DNA from: Ottelia alismoides
Lineage: Eukaryota; Streptophyta; Magnoliopsida; Alismatales; Hydrocharitaceae
Assembly (NCBI GenBank): GCA_037367405.1
Contig: JAZKJV010010527.1
Location: 310,001-374,000 of the forward strand
DNA: 64,000 bases
Reading direction: 5' to 3'
In this document: positions 1 through 10,400 of the stretch, one piece after another
How positions within the stretch are numbered: position 1 is the stretch's first letter
How the letters are laid out: each line of letters opens with the position of its first letter
The notes under the pieces: model-generated
The model's database searches: none
The model's input: only the letters and a program-made list of their open reading frames with translations
Told to the model about the DNA's origin: nothing
Program-made: the position numbers and the translations under genes

Positions 1-2514
1 TTCATGAAAGTTATATCTCTCATCGAGACAAGCAATTTTCGTGAAGAAACATTTTCGATCCGTGGTCGTTTGCTATTTATTTTGGATTTTATAAAGTATT
101 TAATTTATGATTTTTGTGGTGCTGACACGTGGCAGCTCCTGGAGCCGCCACGTGTCATTCATTTTTCGATTATTTATTTTTTTTATTCATTTAAAAAAAA
201 TTAAAGAACGCACGTGCAAGGCACGCTCCTCCCGCGCATGTGCCCAGCACGTGTCGTGCCTTCAAATTCCCCCCCCCCCAGCTCATCGTGTGTCGCCTTC
301 GTGACCGTCCGATCTCAGTCGATCGGACGGCCACTGTCCTTCGTCTTCCACCTGCACTTTCCCAATCAGAGGACCCATCGCCGCCTTGAACCCCCGACTT
401 TGCTGCCGCTAATCTCGCCCGTCACCGATCGCCTCCAGATATCAATCTCAAAACCGATCTTGTTGTCGATCCGCGCTTCGAATCAATCTTCTCTGACGTT
501 CCATCAAATGACCAATCCCTGATTGAACCCCAAAATCCCCGCGAATCCCTCGCCGACCTGCTACCTTCCATCTCCGGCGCATCACCTCCCCCTATAAATA
601 GAACATCGCCGCCCCTAATCGCCTTCCTCCATCGATCCCTCGTCCAAGGAGTTCTCCTCCTGGTGTGACAACCGAGAGAGCCTCCCACCGGCATGATCCG
701 AGGTTGTCAAACCTCACCGCAGCTATGCCTTCGGTCGCTGCTCCGCTCCAGCCAACCACCGGCTGTTGAGCTCTATCCCTCCAGGTATTCCTCCTCCGCA
801 CCGCCTTCTTTCTCCCGACCATCATCGCTTTCATCCGTACACCACTTCCGATCATCACAACCCCCCCCCCCCCGCGTTATCTTCTTCGTTTAACAATCAT
901 ACCTCCGGCCATACTTCCTCCGTCGAGCCCCTCTTCGCCCAGAGCTACGCCACCGGACGTCATAATCTCCAGGCCAAAAAACAACGACGACAACAACGCC
1001 AGTCGGCTATCGTCATCAAGAAAGCCTCAACCCCCCATCAGTCAACGCTCTGCCTCCGCCTCTCCTCCGACGACCCTCGGTCGTGTGTCGGCCAACGCGC
1101 GTTGTCCGATCATATAGGCTCTATTAGATAAAGATCACCAGACATCCGATCCATTGAAGCATCCGCGAGCATCAGCTGTTGGATCAACATCATATCAATC
1201 CCCATCGACGGTTTAGATCCGTGCCCGAGCCTACTTCCGAGCCACCCCGCACCAGGAGCCTCGGGCCACCCGAAGCAAGCAAGAAGTGTCACGTGGAGAC
1301 CAAGCCGACTCTTCCCCCGAGTCTGCCACCGCACGCGCGCATCACGTGGTGTGTGGGTAAATTGCAAGAAGTCTCCTGGTCTTCCTGCTATTCGTCATCC
1401 ACTTGGAATTTTGTAGAAGTCACCCCCAAGTTATCGGTAATTACATCTAGGTCCCCCTTGCATTTTTATACTTATTTTATTTATTGATTTTGCAGAAATA
1501 CCCATGTATTCCCCCTCTATTTTGAACGTCTACATTGCATTATTTTATTTCTCAAAAATTGGCATTTTGTTCGGCATTAAATTCTCTACATTTGGCATAT
1601 TATGGATATTTTTTGTGATCATTGGTTAATTAATAATTAATTATTTTGTGGAAAGTTGCATATATTACACATTTTGTGCTCTTAAATTTGTTATTGACTG
1701 ACCGTTGCTCTAAAAGTTCCCGAAAAATCAAAGATTGTAGAATTATTTGTGGTTGACATTGTGCTTAAAAAAGAATCGCATTTGTATGCATAGATTGCCC
1801 TGTAAAAATCATTTTGTATATTTCAATGTTTGCTTTTTAATAGGTATTGAATCTTGTATTTTTGAGGTTTAGGATTTTTCTGAGGTCCGTTACTTAGTGA
1901 TAGATCTTAGATAATTTTATTCCTTGAAAATAATTAGGTTTAATATTTATTATAATTAAATATTGAAATTCATTTTTTTGCATTTAAAAATTCATAAAAA
2001 TTCATATTGCATCCAAAAATTCCAAAAAAAATACATTGCATCCATTTCATCATATTTTGCATAATGGCCAAGTTTCATATTTTTCAGACATCGTTTGAGT
2101 GTAATTTATATTTTAATCCCTAAAATAGGCTGAATTTAAATTTTGCAATCTTTATTGCATTAAAAATTACAAAAAAAAAGACCGCCTTGAAAACCACGCA
2201 CGATTTTTGATAGACATAATTCTAGGTTGTTCCTTTGCCTCCTTGTGTTTGACCTTGGGACATGCCCAAGTAAAATAAACATAAAACCACGAAATTAAAA
2301 ATTGAATAAATATTTGTGGTTATTTTCTTTATCGATTCCGATTGCTGCCTACAACGAAATGACAAATTTTTTTTGCACGACCAAATACATTTCTTTAATA
2401 GCGCAATTCCGGACTCGTCAGTAGATACCACGCATCTCATATGAGTGAATGTGTGACGAATCATAGGGTTCGCTGACGTGCATAGCTGGCCGCACCTAAG
2501 TAGGGTGTTACACA
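1..2514 (+). mobile_element. Right-hand part of a long gypsy-type LTR
   Basis: No credible gene is present. The stretch has the make-up of a plant gypsy LTR: a GC-rich U3 with a G-box palindrome (124-156), a second inverted repeat (304-332), a TATA box (593-600, CTATAAATA), a long CT-rich untranslated part, then an AT-rich tail. The right edge is placed near 2514 because the sequence ends in GTGTTACA, a plausible CA terminus, before different DNA begins. No primer-binding site follows, so this would be the outer end of a 3' LTR or a solo LTR on the plus strand. The left end lies outside the window. Lineage is not determined and the boundary is an inference. Confidence 0.45.
593..600 (+). promoter_or_regulatory. 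Probable TATA box of the left LTR
   Basis: CTATAAATA sits at the border between a GC-rich upstream part and a long CT-rich leader, the usual position of the transcription start in a plant LTR. No start site can be seen directly. Confidence 0.5.
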
Positions 2515-3520
2515 GATTTCTCCTCGAACCACAACAGAAAATGAATCGAAAAGAAAGATGAATCAAGAACAAAGCTTGGAAGAAAAGAGAATGAATTGAA
2601 ATCCTAGCTTACGAAACAAACTAAGAGAGGGTCATACCTTTCTCCTCCTCGTTCTCCCAGCAGCGCTTCGCTAGCACTCCTCCCTTGCCTCCCACTCCTC
2701 CTCCCGACCTCTCGACCATAGTCCTTGGGGTGGTGGTGGTAGTGGAAATCGTAGAGAATGAAAGGGTAGGGAGGTCTATTATAGGCTCCAGAAAACCACT
2801 AACCATGGTTAGAAAATCATGGTTTATACCTTAACCATGGTTTAGCGGCCCATGGTTTTGGCCAAAACTTATCCCAAACTTGGAGCTTAAGTTAGAACAT
2901 TCTAGAGGATTCTAGATTCGCTAATGACGCTTAATTAACACTAATCATGATTAACTTTCATTAATCGTGATTTAGCTGTCACGGCTTACGCTTATCTTTT
3001 GCTAACTATTGATTAGTATTTGCTAATGATCATTAGTGATTTTCAATCTGTCATTAGTTTCTTTAATCATGTTTAATTAGTCTAAATGACAGTCATTATG
3101 GGTTAATGACATATTAGCCTTCCTTACTTCTCTTTCTTCCAAAAATCATAACAAATCGAAACGAAGTCAGCTTCACACGAAACAAATTCCGTTCGTTTTC
3201 TCTTGACGAGCCGGATCTTATTATATAGGATCTGAGATATGCCAAGTTCAAGGCTTTACACTATATAAGGACCCTATCTCCACCTACTTTCTTCCTTGTT
3301 ATTCATGTCACTTATTAACCTTCTCTCGCAGTCTGGGTCAGTCTGTACTTGTTTTATAATTACATCCTTCTTTCTTTTTATTTTCTCTTTACTCTTTTAT
3401 TTTTGGAAAATATGTGTTAATTATGAAGTATTGACAAGAACATGTACAATGGTAATTTATTGTATTTACACTTATTTATAGATATTTTTCTGAATGATAG
3501 AGCTAAAATAAAAGAATAAA
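2515..3520. other. Unassigned intergenic/repeat DNA
   Basis: No coding region is recognisable. Four CATGGTT motifs spaced 15-17 bp apart lie at 2803-2857. Upstream of them on the minus strand is a TATA-like CTATAATAG near 2770-2780 and a GA-rich stretch. A second TATA-like sequence on the plus strand (CTATATAAGG, about 3261-3270) is followed by a CT-rich stretch. This could be another LTR or displaced parts of the chromovirus that continues at 3530, but nothing fixes either reading. Confidence 0.3.
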
Positions 3521-3529
3521 GAATGACAA

Positions 3530-3577
3530 TCATAGATTCGTCAGAGCATAATTACCCCATCCATGGCTTGGAGTTGG
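3530..3577 (+). pseudogene. Chromovirus pol fragment, left of the nested insertion
   Basis: In one plus-strand frame the last bases before the Athila-type element read NYPIHGLEL. This matches the conserved NYPTHDLEL segment at the start of RNase H in Tekay/Del-type gypsy polyproteins. The first bases after the nested insertion (31506 onward) continue the domain with VFALKIWRHYLY. The two pieces are therefore one pol gene split by the element between 3578 and 31505. Only about 50 bp of the left piece is recognisable; upstream the similarity stops, so it was truncated or rearranged as well. Confidence 0.6.
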
Positions 3578-5335
3578 TGTTGACAAGATTTTGCGTGACT
3601 TAAGAGTTAATTTTTAACTAATCGTTGTGCACGCGTGTAATCTCGTTAAACAAATACAATTTATAATCTCGACGGTGCCATGAAATAAACGGAATCAAGT
3701 AAAGGGCAAGTCAGGTGTCAAACCACAAGGACCTAGCAAACCTTGCGATTTTTTCTTGGATTCTATTTCTAGAGGATCTACAGTGAAAAAGTAATGAGAA
3801 TGAGATATGGGAAGTGGATGTGAATGAAACTACTTAACTTACTCAGACCGCTTTGCTAAAGTGACAGGGAGAATGTGAAAATCTTGCACATATCAATTGA
3901 AGATGGTCAGCTTGTACTACACATTAGTTAAATTTTTCAACTGAGTGAATGACTCTTGTAGAGATTTAGATCCCAGAAATAACAACTTTATACGTTCATT
4001 GAAAGTACTCTTAAAGGCTATGAATGAGAGAACAACAAATAGCTTAGATTTAGATTGCAATGATGTCCAAAAAGAGTGAATATAAAGAGAGTACTCCCTT
4101 TTCCATGGTGTTCATATGGCTATGCTTCAGGAGCTGAAACGAAGCACCAGAGGTTGCTGAAGAATGTTGCAGGTTGAGAGCCGTATAGGAATGTAACGGC
4201 GCAACTGGAGAGTGCTAGGGGAGGTTGCGGACCAGTGGCTGATTGTTGGAGTGCGCAGTGGTGCACGGCCAGCACTGGAGAGCACGGGAGCTCGCAGCGG
4301 AATGCACGCAAGAGGGCACGAGCGGTGGCTGCTTGCTGGAGGGCAGCTAGACGTGCACCCACACAAGGGGGGTAGTGGCTGGAGGTGGAGATCCGCGCAC
4401 ACCAGTATGCGGGCTGGAGAAGTATCGCGGTGGCATAAGATGCGTCCGTTGGCTGTTGTAGATGTGCCCACGAAATGGAGGGGGCGCGCTAGAGAGGAGA
4501 TGCCGGTGGATGGAGGTGCACGCAGTAATGCGTGCGAGTGGGGAGCGCAGTTGATCACCGGTAGCACGCGGAGAAGCTCAGCGGAAGAGGTTGGTGGCCA
4601 CTAGACGTGCAGCCACTTGCTGCTGCAACTGATGGCGCACTCCAAGGGTGCGAGGGAGGAGTATAGATTACTTGCAAGAGGAGGAGGTCGAGTTCTTCCT
4701 GTAATCAGCAAAAAGAAAACGAGAGAGAGAGATATATAGAACCAACGAGAGAGAGGGATGCGTGCCCCGCGAGTATCAGAGTTGCGTGAGTGCAAGGGGT
4801 CCCTTTTTATACATGCAATATGCGGCTATGCATAAGGAGTTGCCATGCAAGTAAAGGCAAAATTAAATGGATGTGCATGGGGAAGGGATGGACATGGGGA
4901 AGGTGTGTTACGTGGAGCTCCATATATGCATGGGGAGGGCACATGTTGGTGGCTCTATTTATGAGAATAAAGAATGAGACTTTTACACTATCCCCCCTCC
5001 TCATTTCTTTCCAACAAAAAGTAAAGTAAAATGTGTTGGATGTTGAGAGATTTAATGTTATAAGTAAAGTACACCCAAAAATTCTTCATTCTCTCTGATA
5101 ATAACACATCTGATTTTCATAGATGATAATTTAATCTCATTTTAGAAAATGATCTTTAAATGTATATAGAGATTTGTGAGAATATCTTCTTCAGCTGATT
5201 TGTTGATTTTATGAGGATTTTATCTGCTATTTGTGTAGGATGCAAATTGTGTGAATTTGGAATTTACACATCAAAGATTAATATTGTATTTCACATAATT
5301 TAAGAATGTTATACCCATATATAATGTAATCATCA
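3578..5335 (-). repeat. 3' LTR of the level-2 Athila-type element
   Basis: This is a direct repeat of 29739-31505 (1758 versus 1767 bp), beginning TGTTGACAAG and ending AATCATCA. A TATA-like ATAAAAAGGG on the minus strand near 4800 marks the probable promoter copy. Long plus-strand frames within it (for example 4212-4604) recur in the other LTR without coding conservation and are not genes. Confidence 0.92.
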
Positions 5336-5346
5336 CACCTCCATAC
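5336..5346 (-). other. Polypurine tract of level-2 element, interrupted by insertion
   Basis: Read on the minus strand, the bases next to the 3' LTR are GTATGGAGGTG, a purine-rich tract suited to priming plus-strand DNA. Its other half, CTTAA, lies at 21716 beyond the inserted element. CATAC at 5342-5346 and 21711-21715 is the target duplication of the level-3 element. Confidence 0.75.
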
Positions 5347-8300
5347 TGATGTGCGCTCCCGCACCCTTAGTTAATTCGGGCAAATTAATGGTCCAAATTA
5401 ATTTTAAGTGTTCGTTGCAGTCGGATACGAGAGGTTGATCAAAAACCACTTAAGACAGATTTTGGTCAATTTTAAGCAGTGATATTTTTTTACTTGGTGG
5501 AGTCCAAGGTCGATCTCAGGGAGGCAACTGTCTCCTTAGGTGGATTACAGCAATTTTCAAGTGTTGATATTCGAGGGTCGAATCTTTTTGGTCTTTTTAT
5601 TTCTTATGCAGACATATGCAGACAAATCTTAGCCAATTTAACTTTAAATTTAATTGATGTATCAAACGAAGTCCAAAAATAATGAAAAATGGCCAGATGG
5701 TTATTTATGATGAAAATGACCTACACTAATTTTTTTGGAATTTTTCGACTCAAAATAAATTTTCTGTGAATTAAATAAACAGACAGAGTGATTTTCAGTG
5801 TTTAATTTTTAATAAATATCAAATCACAATTTTTCCAAGAACTAAAATTATCCTAGGAAGGTCTAATGATCAGAGACCTAGGAAAATTGACAGATCTAAA
5901 ATTCACTGTGAAATGAATTAATTAAAATTAATTTAAGAAAATCACTAAACTATTTATTTAGGCCTCGATATGCGTGCAAATGATACGAAATTTTTATGGA
6001 GTGTTAAAAATGATGTCCTTAAGCTACTGTGAATTTTTGGTGATTTTTGAAGGCACTGATAATTGATTAAAAATCAAAAGGCATCACTGGGCAAAATATG
6101 TCTCAAATGAACCAATTAATTCATTGATAATTCAATTAAGCCAACAAAAATCAAACACGTGTACAAACAGATAGAGGACAAAATTCTCAACAACTTGCAA
6201 TTTTTAGAATTTCAAAATGATGAAAAATGCATGCTATGGACACGTGCAAACACAAGGGTGTAAATGCAATACTGGAAATTAAAAATTCAATAAGTAAATA
6301 TGCTGACAGGGACTAAAATGCAATTACCGATACTATGCAGGACTTCTATGCAATTTCTCCACGAACCACGTGCTCCTCACGTGATGTCTGCTTCACAGGG
6401 GCCTTTTTGCAATTTCTGAAAGCTCCAAGGGCGTCTATGCAAATAACCCAGGCCGCACGTGCTCCTCACGTCGGGCGGCCTAGGTTCGGGGGGCGTCGGA
6501 GGCTCGGAGGGAGGCTCGGGCCTTCTGGAGGTTCGGCCCAGCCTCGGTGCAGCTTCGGGTTACCCGAGCCTAGGCTTGGAGGCCGAGGCTCGGATAGGGC
6601 GACGTGGCGGCCTGAAGGCCCTTGGATCAAGATGGATCCAAGGGGTGTCGGTGAAGACGCGTGGCTCGATCAAGATACGTCAGATCTGGGATGATCTGAC
6701 GGCTCCTGTCTTCTCCCAATGTTGATGACGCGGCGGGCTGATCACCGTTAGATCCTGGGCAATCCAACGGTCGCTGATGAGGGCGGCGAAGTGGACACGT
6801 GGAGAGGCGAGGGCCGTTCGATCAGAGGATCGAACGGTTGCTGCTCCTTCTTCTCTATCGATCCTCCGCCGCCTGCGGAGGAGAGGGCTGCGCTCCGGTG
6901 AAAGCAGCCGAGCTCCGCCTCGGTCGTCAAGCTCCGGTGGTGAGCTTCGTCAGCCCCCACCTCGCTCGGAAGAATCGTCAGTGCGCGGCGAAGGCTCCGG
7001 TGGTCTCTGGATCCCTGGAGGAGGGCTGGAGCTCTGAGTCGATGAAGCTCGAGGAGAGCTCCGGTGAGGCTCCGGCCAATGATCAAAGGAGTACCTGCAA
7101 GTGTTAGACGTATAGCCGAGGCTCGTGCGTGCGATTGTGGAGAAATGGTACTGGTTGGCGAGGCCTACGGAGAAGTGAGGTGGTCGGGGGACGTTGCTCC
7201 GGCCAAGTGGCGGAGCTAGTGATCGATGAACGGTGGAGTGAAGCGTCTGACGATGCGGAGGGGTCAGCGAGGATGAGAGCTTCGACGCGGAGCTCGGTGG
7301 AGTGAAGGCGAGGCGTGAAGATGATCGTGGACAGGGAATAAAATCGGAGAAGATGAAGGGAAAAGAAGAACGAGATCGGAGGAGTAATGGAGGTGATTAC
7401 CTGGGGATTGGGGCTCAGATTTGAGCTCCAGGTCGTCGCTCAAGAGGTCGGTAAAGCCCCGAGCTCAAGCAGCTACGCGGAGGGCGGCTGCGACACGGCG
7501 GTGGCACCGTGGATCTCGCCGGAGAAGAAGGGCCGTCTTCGCTCAAGGATTCACTCAATTCCTGTCACAAATCGAAGGCTCCGAGCTCTAGGTTCCTCTC
7601 TGGAGTGGCGGATGGGTCTGAATGTGGCCGGAGGCTGGGTATTTATAGGATGAAGGTGACGGCTGGAGTGGGTGAGTGGCGAAGTTGGTGGCTGTCGTGG
7701 GGCGAGTGTGGCGGAGATGGTGGTGTTTGAGGGAGCTGGCGAGGGAGAGGGATGAGTGGGGTGTGTCGTGGGAAGGTCAGCGGCCGGCGAGGGTGGAGGG
7801 AGTGCTTCCGAGAATAGGAAGGGGGTGCCCCTCTCGCAAGGCAGAGATCGTGGGAGAGAGGGGGCACCCGAGGTAGGAGACGAAGTCTCCACCGTTGGAT
7901 CTTGGGATCCAACGGTGGAGATCAACGCTTAGCGATCGGTTAGGATTAGATCTGGAATGCCCAGATGAGGGGTCATGAGAGCGCCACGTGGCGCGGTGTG
8001 GCGAGGCGCTAATGGATGGCCCAGATGAAAGGGTGGAGTCGATCTGAGGGTCGAGACTCGCTGGAAGATGGGCGGCTGTGATGAGAGGATCGGGGGCGCG
8101 GTCGAGCGGCGTAGATGACGCCACGTGGAAGGCTGAGAGCGTTGCGCTATCGGATGGTGGTGATGAGAAGTGGGAGATAATCGGACGGCTGAGGGAGTGA
8201 GCGCACGTGGTCACAGAGGGACCGTTGGATCTGAAGCGCGATCCAACGGTGGGGGGCGAAGGCGGATCAGACAAAGGGTAGCGGGCCGCGTGGCGCAATC

Positions 8301-8912
8301 AGAGGGCGCCACGTGGCCTGCTGTGAATGGTTGGAGGAAGAAATGCGTGTAGAGAGAAGAGGAAGCCGAATTTGGAAAAACTCAAAACATGAAAGTTGTA
8401 GATCTTGATGAGATCTACAAGTTTCATGTTGACCAAAGACGGAGGTGAGGTCAAATATGGTACATAAATACAAAGATACATAAATATACATATGTAGTAT
8501 ACAACATGACCCAAAAACCCAAGTTTCTCATACAAGCTCCAATTTCAATGAAATTAGTCTCATTTTGAAGGTCTTTTGATATGTAATATTCTAAGAGTGA
8601 GTAGACCTAAGTAGGGGTTTGTATGCGGGCTTTATGTGTGTTTTAATGTACAGGGGTTCTCAGGATACTTGGGCTATTTTACAAGGGTGATTCCTCCCTG
8701 TTTTATTAATGAATATATATATAGTATAGAGAAGAAGTTATTTTGATGAAGATGTCTTTTACAGGGGATTTTTGGCTTCTTATTTAAATGCAGATGAGCT
8801 GCTATAATGCATGAATTATGGATGCATGCATGAGTGTTATTTATGCAAGATAAAAGGAAATATGCCTCTATTTTCTCGGGAACAAGGCTCTATTTTTGAC
8901 TTTTGATGTGAT
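5347..8912 (-). repeat. 3' LTR of the level-3 element, inner end deleted
   Basis: It matches 18126-21692 almost base for base, then diverges after TGATGTGAT. The partner LTR continues 18 bases further to ...GATTCATCA, so this copy has lost the first 18 bases of the LTR in element orientation, together with the polypurine tract. Reading frames such as 6335-6694, 6459-6725, 7551-7925 and 7777-8298 recur at the same places in the other LTR. They are not supported as genes. Confidence 0.93.
7641..7647 (-). promoter_or_regulatory. TATA box in level-3 3' LTR
   Basis: The minus strand reads CCTATAAATACCC, a strong TATA box, after a U3 carrying four CACGTG G-boxes (7985-7990, 8122-8127, 8204-8209, 8310-8315). 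The same promoter at 20420-20426 in the 5' LTR is the one placed to drive the element. Confidence 0.7.
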
Positions 8913-10400
8913 AAAAGAATGGACGGTGGCCAGTGTAGCCACCTATCCCGGGATGCCTGACCAGTGTAGCCAAGTCATCCAGCTGCATTTTCCTTGCTAA
9001 TATACATACTCCGACAGGTATTATTCTTTTTCTTGGACCTGTCTGATTTTTTTTTTTTTTTTGGAGTTCTTTCTTTGCATTTTTTTTTTTTGGAACTATA
9101 TTCAAGGTGCAGCATATACATCAGGAGTTTTTCCTCTTGAGCCAGTAGACTATCCCTCTTTTGAAGCATTATTGCAACCCACAGCATCCCGTCCTTAGCC
9201 TTCATCACCACTAGACCAAGTTGAGACGCACTTCCTTCACTAGAAGAAGAAGAGAGGTTCCGCCTAGAAGTACTACCCTCATATGCTACCCCAAGCCAAA
9301 GGAAACTACTTCCTCAACACCTCATCAATGAAGAGCTATGTGCATTGTGCTTGTCCAAGTTAGGTCATTATCTAAAAGAATCCTGCGTATGCACGAGATA
9401 TTCTACTTAGACTAATTAAGATGACATGTGAACATAGATTTGTGGACTCCAAGAATTAAGTCACTTGACCTGAGAAATCTTAACTCCAGTCCCTATAAGG
9501 TTCCTCTGAAATTAGGTGGATTAAGGTCAAATCAAGTCCATCCTCAATATCTACTCATGACTTGGTTCAGAACCCACTAGCTTTTCACTTTGCATATGCA
9601 AAGATATGCAGATGAGATGAGATGTCATGCTATGAAGATGCAAGACTCTTTATGCAGAGATGATGTGCAAGAGTAAATAAGAAGCCTTTTTGTTTTATTT
9701 TTCTGGTATACAACAATTTTTTTACAACAAATTTTACAAAAGTATGTTTTACAAGAATTTTAAGTATTATACACATATTATACAAGTATACAAAAAGTTT
9801 TTTTTTTCGATTGTTACCCACCCACAATTATTGTAAAATATATACAAAAATGCGCGAAAATACGCGAAAGTACGAGCTATGGGTAAAGTATATATGTAAT
9901 ATATACACGCCCCCCTATACTTAGCGTGTGCTATGTCCTCAGAGCACGAAAGCGACTAAAAAGACATAGCTCGGGCTAAGCGTAGGAGAGCTAAAATAAC
10001 AGAAGTATAGAAGTCGTCTCGCCCCCCTATACTTAGGCTCTGGCAGCCTAAGTGTAGAAGAAGATCAGAAATGGGGCGGACGAGGTTAAGAGGAGAAATG
10101 GAGGAGTATCAGTGCGGGCATCGGTCCCCCCTATACTTAGGCTTAGGTCAGCCTAAGTATCGGTAGGAAATGAGTATAAGGACCAATGTGATCTGGAGAA
10201 TGTACAGTGAATCGACTCGGGTGACCCCTTCCCCCTATACTTAGGATCTGGTCATCCTAAGTACAGTCCGGGATAATGATTCGATGATGTGGGGACGGGT
10301 TACTAGAATCGTGAAGGTAAGGATAGGATATACAGGAAGAATGATATATATACAGCTGAGTCGGTCTGAATCTTTTGAAGATGCTGCTGATGGATGGAGT
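8913..10400 (-). other. 3' untranslated region of level-3 element with tandem polypurine/hairpin modules
   Basis: No gene is found in these 1.5 kb between the pol stop and the 3' LTR; an env-like gene is absent. The part near 8920-9830 (CCAGTGTAGCC motifs, the segment near 9500-9590, TTTTACAA-rich stretch) resembles 38820-39660 in the separate Athila-type fragment. Four repeats begin at 9910, 10022, 10126 and 10231. Each has a CCCCCTATACTTAG box followed by an inverted repeat. On the sense strand the box reads CTAAGTATAGGGGG, like the polypurine tract expected at the LTR edge. Confidence 0.8.
9910..10262 (-). repeat. Four tandem polypurine-tract-like boxes with stem-loops
   Basis: The boxes start at 9910, 10022, 10126 and 10231, that is 112, 104 and 105 bp apart. 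The inverted repeats are CTTAGGCT/AGCCTAAG in modules 2 and 3, CTTAGGAT/ATCCTAAG in module 4, and a longer two-part stem in module 1 (CTTAGC with GCTAAG enclosing GCTATGTC with GACATAGC, about 9919-9982). Both arms change together between modules, so pairing is preserved. The function is unknown. Confidence 0.85.

Noticed and set aside
4120..4604. Arg/Gly- and Ser/Cys-rich frames in the left LTR of the older element, also at 30283-30843
   Set aside because: Both LTR copies carry frames, but frameshifts and differing stops between copies and lack of motifs argue against genes.
6335..8352. Many 60-173 codon frames in the left Athila LTR, repeated at 19114-21131
   Set aside because: They are duplicated because the LTR is duplicated, overlap on both strands, and follow GC-rich composition rather than any protein family.
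8913..10400. An env-like third gene, as found in some Athila elements
   Set aside because: Only short frames occur and no membrane-protein-like frame was found.
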